From assembly GCA_950022655.1 (NCBI GenBank), contig OX465588.1, positions 20,260,527-20,324,526 of the forward strand: a stretch of 64,000 bases of DNA, in the 5' to 3' direction. Each line of letters begins with the position of its first letter. The first letter of the stretch is position 1. Positions 20,065-30,174 of this stretch are shown here, in pieces. The notes beneath the pieces are model-generated. The model was not told the DNA's origin. It ran no database searches and saw only the letters and a list, made by a program, of their open reading frames with translations. Position numbers and translations under genes: made by a program. The DNA is from Alentia gelatinosa. Taxonomy: Eukaryota; Annelida; Polychaeta; Phyllodocida; Polynoidae.

Positions 20065-20235
20065 TACTTGGTATTGCCATTGGTATTCCAGTTTGATACA
20101 TAATACTATCATTGGCAGTCCAAGTTGCCAGTCTAAGTTAACACCTGATAATGGTATTGATAATCCAAGTTACCACTTGGTAATATAATTGATAGTCCAC
20201 CTTGCCACTTGGTAATGGCACTGGTAACCTATATT
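20065..20235. repeat. degenerate minisatellite, about 32-bp unit
   Basis: Four to five diverged units of the form ATTGATAGTCCAAGTTACCA then CTTGGTAATGGT. The interruptions vary in length. Confidence 0.6.
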
Positions 20236-20346
20236 AGTACACTGTAGGATATCTAACGATATCAGCTTCCAGTTTGACGCTTCTCTATAATCTTAATATC
20301 TCAGTCTTAGACTAGCACAGAATTACTATTAAAGATTAGATTGCAG

Positions 20347-20871
20347 GACGTTAGGGCCCACTACCCGAAAGTCGGGACGGAAGGGCCCAGCCGATGCTGG
20401 TGGTGACAAAGCCTCAGTCGCACTTCGGCCACACCGCGTTGCTGCGTTCGCACCTGTGGCGCCGAGAGGGAGAAATATCATAAATAGGCGTAAGGGCCCA
20501 TCTAATGATGTAGAATTGTTCAATAACCCTGTAAATATTGGGACTATAGGATTGATTTAAACACCACACTGATCAATACATTTTATTCTATCCATTTGTA
20601 AGACAACAAAATTTCTATCATCTATCATCATTTGGTTGAATATATTCTTTTAGAAATGCCCGTGTTGCACTTTCTGTGTATCCATTCATTACAGGTTTTT
20701 AAGATTTGACATGTATGGATATTACAGGTATTGAAGATCTGAGATGTACGGATCTTTCAAAGATGTACATGGATGTTATGATAGGTGGGCCCATGTTGGC
20801 TTTAGGTGAACCCTAAAGTCCCGATGAGTGGGCCCTAATGCCCCGACATTCCGGTGGTGGGCCCTAACGTC
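20347..20871. mobile_element. 525-bp non-autonomous DNA element
   Basis: Perfect 15-bp terminal inverted repeats GACGTTAGGGCCCAC, extended imperfectly by about 18 bp. GGGCCC blocks also occur inside both ends (20385, 20829). No transposase frame; a target duplication is not evident. Confidence 0.6.
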
Positions 20872-21084
20872 TACATACCATAGAGATTTTGCTCCGATAG
20901 GTAACAATATGATCGGATACAATTCTACCTGTTCCTAACAACATATATGCGTTATTTTTAAAATGTAAAAAAAACCCAGAAAAAATGAGTATAAGAACTG
21001 GTTACACATATACACACAAAATACATAATAGGGATTCATTGTACGGTGTGTACAGATTTGCCATGGGATTTTCAACCCACCTCC

Positions 21085-21112
21085 TGCTGGGGTGACCGAC
21101 GCCCCAGCAGAT
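21085..21112. repeat. hairpin CTGCTGGGG/CCCCAGCAG
   Basis: A 9-bp perfect stem with a 9-bp loop, sitting at the left edge of the larger palindrome that follows. Confidence 0.6.
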
Positions 21113-21430
21113 TTTGTCGCCGACTTTTCCCATCCCCCTGGTGGGATGGCTACACCCCCTTGCGATATTTTTGGTACACAATCTCTAGCATATCTCAAGG
21201 GGAAAAGTCGCAAAATGTGTGATGCCCTTAAAGTCTTAAGGAAAGTCTCAAGGAAAAGTCGGCGACAAACCCCGTCTCAGCGGGGGGGGGGGGGGGGGGG
21301 GAGGGGGGGGGGGGTGCAAAAGGGGTGGTGCGATATCGCAAGGAAAACATGGCACACCATGCGATATTGTATCTGGAAAATATCGCAAGGGGGATTTTAC
21401 GGCGAGCTTTCCACTAAAAATAGGAAAAGT
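21110..21430. repeat. complex palindromic repeat with long G tract
   Basis: TTTGTCGCCGACTTTTCC (21114) is inverted at 21253-21270. CTTGCGATATTTT is inverted near 21370-21390. A G-rich tract of more than 30 bp (21281-21315) separates the halves. Probably a nested foldback element. The 156-residue frame across it is an artefact of the repeat. Confidence 0.5.
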
Positions 21431-21439
21431 CGCACAGTG

Positions 21440-24400
21440 TACGTTGGGCTTTACCTTATAACTGTATATTTCGGTTTAGTTTTCCAGTGGAGCTTTTCAA
21501 GTCCAGCCATTTTGTTCAGTCTGTCTCACTGTAACTGTACAGTGCCTCGGCGATTGACATAGCACAGCTTGTTAAGTTCTAGTATCTACATCCCTATAGT
21601 GACCAAATTATGGTGGTTTTCATGCGAAGCGATTAGTCCTCTAAATTGTATGTATTCACTAGTACTAAAAAGGCTGCATTTAGACATTCTCCATTTTGTA
21701 GCAGCCCATCCCTGTCTTGATGTTGACCGTACCACCATGGAGTTGTCCCATTACACTAAGTCCATATAAGGAATAGAGTAGACCGAGTAGCCAATGACTG
21801 CATTCGCAGCAAAGCTCGACCTTGACCCTGACCTCCTTACATGATATTTTCTAGCGCCTTGGGATGTAGACATCAGTCGAGAGTTGACCTCGAATCTTAG
21901 GGGCCACAACCACCCTGGTATAGCAGCCATGTAGTGAATGGCATATTGCTAGCTCTAGTTCCTGATGGGGGCAGAGGGTGCTGACATGACACCTGAGTTG
22001 TGAGTGACAGAATGGAACAAGACTAGTCAATCCTGATTGGCTGTTGCATCAACCGCCAATCCCAACACAGAGCTTACAAGCTTACCCTGTACCTGGATGC
22101 CACCTGCTGACTGTATATAAGCTGGATGAAACCTGTCATTAAATTAGTTAAGTTCTTGGCTCATAGTAGTAGCTAGTACATCTGTGATTGAGTTCTTACT
22201 CCCTTACTCTTAAGGTATTCACCTAGCTCGTCTAGGGCTATAAGCTTTACAAGCTGTTCACCCATAAATGGAAATGAGGGGGTGAATAATTTTCCCACAG
22301 TTATTGTTGTGAGGTGTCCCTAATTTGTAAATTGTATCTGGGAAGTATGATTGTGCCTGAATATACAACATCCCTCTCTGGACATGAGTCAGATTGACGT
22401 TAAGTTAAATTAGTAACAAATGGTATGTCCATCATTGATGAATGAGCGTGGAATTATAATAAGAAATTACAATTAAAAGTTCTGGGTCATATTCAGTCTA
22501 TGGTCATTTTGGGAAACCATCTCTACCGAGTCAACCTGCCATTTCTACAACACCCTTTCTCGACTCCAAATATATCGAACACCGGTGGGACAATCTGGCA
22601 TTTCGGTCTTGACCCGAAACGAACTCGATCCGTAAAAACAACTGTTGATGAATACCATACACAGTATTAAGTATGTTATCTTGCCTTTAAATTTGGTGTT
22701 CGCTGGGGAAGAAAACCAACAGAAAATCCTTTCTCTAACTCTGTCTATAATCCTATCTTTAACTCTATCGCTAACCCTAACTGAACTTATCTTCCAAATC
22801 TGTTGGTATATTTGTCCATGGACATAAAACTCTACGCTGTCCATGATTTGTCTAAAAGTAACCTAGTCAGACCTTCCCTTTTATATGAAAGAGTCTTATC
22901 CATTAGTATTTAAAATGGGTCTACTTCGCGGGTTGAGTTCTCCAAAGCCGGTCGAGTTCTTTCTGGGTTTTCCAGTAACCCAACTGGGCACGCCTCTAAG
23001 ACACTGGTACTCTGCACCTTTTCCATTGGCAGAGAGTTACCACGCAGATCTACAATGAAGAGGTAGTTTTTACAGTACGCTGCTCAACCACTGATGCAAC
23101 CACCAGAGCCTCCTAATTTAAGAAACATACGCTCCGATGGTAAGAAACTATTTAAGCTACCTAAATCTAGAACCGTGCATTGCAAACTCTCTCCAATGTA
23201 CAAGGGGTATAGATTGTGGAATGCGCCGGAAGAGAGCCTGAAATGTGCAGAGGCAAAGTGAGGGTTTAAAAGACCCGCTCAAGAGCACAATCAACATACC
23301 GAACACACAGAATACTATAAAACCATGAAGCCCACCTTTTATCCAAGCAAGAAAGAAATGCAGATTAAAAATAACATCACAATCAGTCGCGCAAATGGCT
23401 CGACAACTTAACAAAATATTTCTTGTCATACTATGTTGAGGGAACAGAAGTTTTCAATCAAGAACGCGAGAATGTACCAACAAGACCACCAGGATTGGTG
23501 AATTTTGTTTGCAAATTAAAAAAAATGAAGAAGAAAGTCGATATAACCTCTCCCTAACCTATGTAGCGTATATAACCTGTCTAATATATATATGCATGTA
23601 TATAAGTATGTGGCTGACACTCAATAAAGTAATCATGTACTGTGTCTCGAAGCATACGTTACAAATATGTTTCTTGTCGGTAGCTGTTTGGTATTGCACT
23701 TTCTAACAAAACTATCAACCCTGGGCCTTCATGAATACAACCACCTTCAAGAGGGATTCTCATCTATGTTACGTTAGCTGTTGTTACTATTACAAGTATA
23801 TATACCCAAAGGTCGCCTTGCTTCCCGCTGTTCTATTTGTGCTATTTCCGAGTCATAGATCAATACTCACAGTACAACACACTCCAGGAATAGCCACAGC
23901 AAGCAAGAAATATTGACACTCTGGCTTTATAACTATGTACCTGCATCACAAAGACCATGGAATATAACTCAATGATTATGTTACATGCTGTTTCGCCAAG
24001 GCCTAGATGGAAGCATGGTATGGGTATATGGGGACTCAAAGCACGAGACAGGTTGCGTAGGGTGTGTGTATGTGTGGGGTGTCGGTGGGGGTGGGGGTTA
24101 AGGGCAGGTTAGATTGACAAAGGGACACAGAAGGCAGATGGTCTCCTATATTCTTCTTGTGCTATAAATACTGATGCCCGGTGAGTGTAAGTGTAATGTA
24201 CCCATGGTAATAATAAGGTTCGAAATGAGGAATACAATAGGTTTACCGAACCACACCGATGTACCACAGATATGACACAATGGTAAAACACCATGCTTAT
24301 TTTATTTGCAGACGATCCAGTATTGTGCCGACAGTATTTTTTGCTAATATATCTTATCCCAGTAGTGATTAAAAAAAGATAATTTCTAATGTATACATTT

Positions 24401-26290
24401 TTGCGAGAAGACACAATAAAATGCATGTGTTACGTCCTCATTTTTTTGCTATGGCTATTCGTCAATGCGTGATAGCTCAGACTCAAGCGGTGTACACACA
24501 GATGATATGTAATAATGGCAGACCGAAGAAAATATACTCTATACCAATCCTCACTACACCAATTCTACTGCTGTAGACAATAAAGGCAAGAAGGTTCACT
24601 ACAGAACCATCTAGCGAGAGAACGCGGAACTAGTACTAAACCATAGAATTTTCCACGTTCTCTCTCTTCTTCTCTACTTTGTTAATGTGAATTTAGAGAT
24701 TTGCCCGCGGTTTTGGTGGTTACCATGACTGTTCCCAAGGCTTTAGGTAATCAATCCGTAAATAGGAAAGAGGGTTTGATGTGCTGGAGTAACTGGGGGG
24801 CACCAGATGTAGCTGGCCATTTTTCAAAGTTGAGAATGAACCAAGTGCTTTCGTCTCCCACACCCTCCGTACTTGGGTATAGGGCTCACATTTTTTTCGC
24901 TAAGTTATACCTTCGATGTATAAATATGTGGTGTGATTGTAACCAGAAATATTATGAAGAGCCAGAAATAGTATAAACCTATACTTATTCACCTGAAAAA
25001 AGTGATGCTAAATTAAACAAACCTACCTTCGACCTGATGTTCTAGAATGTCTGTCAATTTCCCACGTTCTGAAAGACAAAAGATAATATCCATAAATGCA
25101 CAATCCCGATGGCACTAATGAACGAAAAACCCACTGCATTTGCAATGAAGAACGGCATTAAATTATGCACATTGATCTTTAATGATTCTCCCATTGAGCT
25201 GCAGAATGGAAAGAGGGGCACCAACTAAACTTGTCTTAGAGTCATGGGTTAAGGGCTACCATTTCAGCTAGATATTCTTGATAAAACATTTTTCCATGCG
25301 AACGAAACGCTTACATGCACAAAAGTAGATCTAAGGGTGAATGGTAGGGTAAAAGGGATTTCAACTGCAACCCTGTCCACTCCACTATAGATTATTCACT
25401 GGAAAACGTGTTCATCTACTATAAGGCCCCAGTGCGGCAACGTAAGTAGAGAGGTATCGAATAAACCACTGGTACACACTGTTTAGTTAAATATCGACTC
25501 ACTCTCCAAGCACAGAAGGGTCGGCACACCAGACACGTGATGCCTCTCAGCACAGTTGCAGCATACACTGGCCGCCAGAACAAATGCTTGCCACACTACG
25601 TTAATTATACCATTCAAACCGCGACCACCTTGACCCACCATAGATGTCCAAAATATAGTCTGTCAGTCACTCTCACCGCAGACCTTTCATCTGTGCCTGA
25701 AGAATGTATGCTCTCGAGTTTCAAAGCCACTTAACCATTTTATCATCTTTTGTGTACATTTTGAATCATATATTCATAAAACTAAATGTTACTATCAATT
25801 TGAAAATCTGTGAAGGCTTTATCGTTGGCTATATTTTGCTTTCAAAACCCACATAGAACAAAGTTACTTGGTTTGACATTGATGTCTATAGACTCGTCAC
25901 AGATTGAATAACACCAACCTCTTCGTTGGAACAGAGTGGAGACAGAAGTGACGGCCAAAGTAAGCTGAAGCCTCGGCTTCACACAGCAGAAGGCATTTAG
26001 ACCGGACGTCGCTGGTAACCGCGGTGTAAGTACAAGCGCCGACGGCGTCGCAGCACTACTCAGTCCTCAGGTATAATGAAGCCAATTGAGTGTTTTTCTT
26101 CTGGCACTAGCCTTTACCGATGGTCTTAATTGAGCCCGATAAATGTGTAAAGAGCAGAAGTAGGGTCCGGCGAAACCACCTGCACTACCCAATTTGTTTT
26201 TGTCATCTTTCGTATCAGAAAAAAATGTCAAGCCACTGGAGGCTCTAGAAATAGTCGCCATGACGACAAAGAACGGGCCAAAAAGCGTAC
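21440..26290. other. no gene seen in a long AT-rich stretch
   Basis: Nothing with supported coding character. A possible regulatory or solo-LTR-like piece lies at about 22080-22160, with TGTATATAAG followed 30 bp later by ATTAAA, but no LTR borders were found. A (TAACYCTATC)-like degenerate repeat lies at 22733-22780. GC-rich sequence at 25960-26065 contains GTGTAAGTAC and CAG|GTATAA donor-like sites that could belong to a non-coding exon. A G/T-rich run lies at 24060-24100. Confidence 0.45.
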
Positions 26291-26299
26291 AGTGAGGCT

Positions 26300-26850
26300 G
26301 GATCAGTCATGACATTCAGCAGCGGTGAGGAAAGCCTGTCAAGGACGGCCACCTGCGGAGGGCGGCCTTTGGAAGATGGTCCACTGAGGATAGACTGAGA
26401 AAAGAGTGGAGAGGATGGACAGTGCAAAAAGGTCGGGAGGACAACTCTTCAGGAGACAAGGTGGAAGGCCCAGAGGAACATCTGACCTGATAAGGAAGGA
26501 CTGGGGAGTATGGCCTGGGAGACAGGCTGGGTGGTCCAGTTAGGACTGCCAGATAACATTGATGAGGACGGCTTGCGGAAGACGATCCAAGGAAATGGTT
26601 TGGGGAGGAGGGTCTGGTGATATAACAATATGGTCCAGGGAAAACAGTCCCAAAAAATTGTATGATACTAAAATAGCAAGGGGGATAGCCCAAGGGGAAT
26701 GGCTTATTAGAATGGCCCGGGGATAGATCAGTATGGGGAGCCTCCGCCCAGGGGAAAGTTTTGGGAGGACCGCCTGATGATAGAATAATTCGGGGAGGAT
26801 GGCCCAGGGAAGATAAAGGTTGGTGGAGTATGGAGGATGGTCTGTGGAAG
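26300..26850. repeat. degenerate purine-rich minisatellite
   Basis: Many diverged repeats of a GGAAGATGGTCC/GGAGGATGGCCC-like word at irregular spacing. The open minus-strand frames here (up to 125 residues, Pro/Ser/Leu-rich) follow from the repeat's purine bias and are not called as genes. Confidence 0.5.
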
Positions 26851-26919
26851 ACAGCTTGACTACAGACACAGAATGTACCGTACTATCTTGGTCAACCATT
26901 AGGGAGTTCACCGGGAGTT

Positions 26920-27360
26920 CCAGTCTCCCAGCAGATCTTTCGTCCTGCTTGCAAGCCCAGCGAAACTAAGGATCTGCCAGAAGAGCAGGGATTTCATACA
27001 CAATAATGACTCGATTTGCGTACGAGATCTCCGAGGAGATTACGGTCACTCGAATACAAAACTAGTCGTTATTATGTTCATCATCCACCTACACGATTGA
27101 GAACAAGAATTGACCATATATTGAGTCATACACATTCGATAAAGCCAGAACACTGTCAAGCATGGTGGTAATTCGGTGTAGACTTACGCCAGTTATAAAG
27201 TTCGCCCCATGTTTTTAGCATGCAAATGATTTATGACCGCGATTTCCGATGGAAAATGATAGCCTCCGTAATAAGTGGGTAATTAAAGTGCACTCTCCCA
27301 GCAAAAATCCTGAGCCGCTGTGACCCAAGCGACAAAAAGGATCTGCTGGGAGACTGGTGA
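26920..27360. repeat. cluster of three small inverted repeats
   Basis: TCTCCCAGCAGATC at 26923 recurs inverted near 27340. 27291-27354 is itself a hairpin with arms TCTCCCAGCAAAAATCC and its near complement. 27000-27080 is a separate foldback centred on CTCCGAGGAG, with outer ends resembling the ACAATAT family. Confidence 0.5.
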
Positions 27361-28020
27361 ATCGGGAGACAAATGGCGGTCCCCACATGAGAATGGCTAT
27401 GTAGCCTATAGAACGCCATAAGTATGATACTCCAGTGAAGATCAACCTGGGAGAATAGCTTGATGATTGCGCGGCTCAGTCAGAACAGCCCTCGTAGGGA
27501 ATGGTACAGTCAATTCGCCCAAAACGAAGTATCATTTTAACAAGATAGTTGATAGAATGTCAATCTCTTTCATCATACATATTTTTATATGAGTCGGAGT
27601 CAAATTTATAGCTTCTGTTTTTTAGGGGAAACCAGACAGGAAAGTAATAGAGGTTTTCTAACATAAACTATTGTTTATGCTTGTTAATTGTGAAAATGAC
27701 AGCTGAATAAAACTACCTAGATAACACTAAAAGTATGCCTCATTAAGGATATGATAGTTAGCCTACACCTAGTATTTGATTTGTATTTTAGGTCTGACAC
27801 ATGTTATTCCTAGATACATAAGGTTACCCTTTAGGAAGAAATATTGATATTAAATGCGAGTAGAAGACTGCTCTAGTCGTATAGAAAATGTGATTATGGT
27901 ACATGATACTTTCACACGAATGTCAGGTGGCACACCTAGAACCAAAGTATCACTCCATTATCAAATGCAAGCCTCATCAAGGTTATTTTAATTACATTGA
28001 TTTTATTGTCACTTACTTAC
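27361..28020. other. no gene seen
   Basis: AT-rich; would be intron if the exon at 28021-28242 is real. Confidence 0.5.
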
Positions 28021-28242
28021 ATCCGGTATTTCATCTAACTTCTGGCCTAGACTCCTCCTAAATTCACGAAAGACGCTAGAACCGACCTTAATAAGAGACA
28101 TTGTAAGTAGTAGATGCAAAGAGAATTGTGCCAGGCTTTCATAATCTTTCCATGTACCTGTAGTAGTGTTGGAAAGTTCATTATAGCACAGGTTCATATC
28201 TGATCGTATTAAGAAGAACGGTTTGTGTTCGCTTGATAATAC
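28021..28242 (-). CDS. candidate host internal coding exon, unknown protein
   Basis: On the minus strand 222 nt (74 codons) are open in one frame between a possible acceptor (CACCTGCTTGAG|GTATT, with a T9 tract about 25 nt upstream) and a consensus donor (CCGGAT|GTAAGTAAG). Residues start VLSSEHKPFFLIRSDMNL and end LGQKLDEIPD. The middle has a hydrophobic stretch (FSLHLLLTMSLI) that could be a short helix but is brief for a membrane span. Amino-acid composition is ordinary for a globular protein, unlike nearby chance frames. I do not recognise the family. Neighbouring exons were not found, so the gene model is incomplete. Confidence 0.45.
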
Positions 28243-28385
28243 CTCAAGCAGGTGCCAATTTATTGTAAAAAAAATTGTGATGGGCATTTAAGGTAGATAA
28301 GGTTGGCCAGTTGGTAATTCAGACTTTAGATTACAGATGTAACCTGGCATAAAACCGAAATGACTGGAGTTAAACAGTCTAAATG

Positions 28386-28857
28386 TACAGTAAATTCTCA
28401 CCTATGATTACCTTGCTAAATACGACCACCCTGCGATTACAGACATTTCGAGTCAGTCCCACACCTTTCCCCTTTATTTCATGTTTACTAAAGGCTCAGT
28501 AATGCGACCACCTTGCCTACTGACCACTTATTTGAAGACAAATGTCAAAGTTACTCTTACTAATATGACCGTATGTATGACCGTGGCCAGGAATTTTGTT
28601 GGTTAGCAAAGTGAACCACTGAGAGGAGAGATGGTAACAGACAATGAATCTGAAGGATTTGACTGAATGACACAATTCAATTGATGATCATAGGCCATTC
28701 AATGTTTTATGTTTGTGACGATGTTTTTTTTATTAGTATTGATATATTACAATATATTTGTTCTGTTAAACTCTGCACTCGGTAAAGCGACCACCTCCTT
28801 AATGCGACCATCTTAGCCCAGTCCCTCAGGTGGTCGTTATAAAGGAAGTCTACCGTA
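28386..28857. mobile_element. 472-bp pogo/Tigger-like MITE
   Basis: Ends TACAGTAAATTCTCACC and, complemented, TACGGTAGACTTCCTTT. Inside each end are GCGACCACC/ACGACCACC blocks typical of pogo-type termini (right end: CCTCAGGTGGTCGTTATAAA). TA is present at both outer borders. No transposase. Confidence 0.6.
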
Positions 28858-29895
28858 TATATGTTGGATAACAAGGGAGTAGGGGAGGGGAACTCCACAA
28901 CAACAGCCAAAATTGTGGCAGAGCGAGGTCAAATCGGTCAGAATTGTCGTCAATATATCAGTGTCCCTATGTCAGCGACGATGAAGCCTGCCTGCTGGTT
29001 CGCATCCATCTCGCAGGGATAACGTCATACGTATTTTTGTGTGCTACACAATAAACTGTGTTAGATCCTACGTAAGATAGAAGCGGCTGAAAAAATATTG
29101 AGTACAGTTTTCAATCAAATATAGATTTTATGCACACCATTGTCTTAACTACTTGACTAACCAGTCAAGATATGGACAATTGCAGTATGATTGCAAAAGG
29201 TATGACATGATTTGACCTGTATATCCATGGAGCTAATTAGCTATGATTATATCCTCAATATGTATTGACTCTAAGTATATTATTTTACTTTAATAATGAT
29301 TGTTTTAAATTACGAATAATAAGCTTTACAAAAGCATTCTCTGTCTTCCTCTAATTGCTCTATAGTTATTACGATGGAAATACTTAATATTCAATTTAAT
29401 CATTCCTATAGGAACATTCCTATTTATTAGAGGTATTAAGGAATCACCCAACTGCTGAATATCCAATGAAATAGACACGATCAAACATTTTCGAATAATT
29501 TGCCCAGAGGTAAGCAAATTCTGGCGTTTTGCTCAGCATTGACTTCAAAGAACGGGATATAAAAAACGGCCAATATTCATAACTGTATATAATCCAACAC
29601 CAAGTTATACATCCACTGACAGAGATTTTTTTAAAGACATTTATTTAGGCTGGCGAGCCCTCAGTCTGTGACTGGTCTCAACGGGCCACCAGTTTACACC
29701 CAAATCGATGTTCCATGGGGCTAAGCTAGATGTATATGCCTCCACTTAGAATTCAAATATCATTTAAAAATTGAATAATATGCATGTACTATTGAAAAGA
29801 AAACCCAAAGGTTCAATGTGTGAAGGAGGATCTTAGATATTATTATCCACCGAATACAAAGTGTCCATAGAAAAGGCATAGGGAGTTTGTATGGA
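28858..29895. other. no gene seen
   Basis: AT-rich with no supported gene or strong repeat. Confidence 0.55.
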
Positions 29896-29898
29896 CAT

Positions 29899-29933
29899 AC
29901 CCGGAGCATACGGATATGTTGTATGCTCCGGGT
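29899..29933. repeat. perfect 13-bp hairpin
   Basis: Arms ACCCGGAGCATAC (29899-29911) and GTATGCTCCGGGT (29921-29933) with a 9-bp loop. The words GGAGCATAC and GTATGCTCC recur in the foldback element 100 bp downstream, suggesting a shared origin. Confidence 0.75.
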
Positions 29934-30030
29934 GGCGCATACGGAAAAATAGTGCGTACGAAAAAATAGTGCATAACTAAAATGAACTGATATCGACATG
30001 TCACTTGGCCAGAAAAGGTGGATAATGAAT

Positions 30031-30174
30031 ACAATATAGACTGGTTTCAGATAAAAGCAGTTGTATGCTCCTCGGAGTTGCCTCTGCGCAATATCCTCGC
30101 ATACGCTCGGATATTACTACGCGTCAACTCCTCGGAGCATACGGCCGCTTGTATCTGAAACCAGTCAATATTGT
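30031..30174. mobile_element. foldback MITE, ACAATAT family, copy 2 (144 bp)
   Basis: The arms are about 50 bp each (30031-30080 and 30125-30174) with few mismatches. The termini are ACAATATAGACTGGTTTCAG and, complemented, ACAATATTGACTGGTTTCAG. A 44-bp centre contains ATATTACTACGCG. The size equals that of the copy at 40724. Confidence 0.8.

Noticed and set aside
21092..21562. 156-residue plus-strand ORF
   Set aside because: Runs through a palindromic repeat and a long poly-G tract; poly-Gly peptide; not a credible protein.
22080..22170. TATATAAG plus ATTAAA as a solo LTR
   Set aside because: No TG...CA borders, second LTR or target duplication could be found.
22725..22785. CTAACCCTAAC-like words as interstitial telomere repeat
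   Set aside because: Only one partial match within a degenerate pyrimidine-rich repeat.
26316..26911. Pro/Ser/Leu-rich minus-strand ORFs of 123 and 125 residues
   Set aside because: They overlap in different frames and follow from a purine-rich degenerate repeat.
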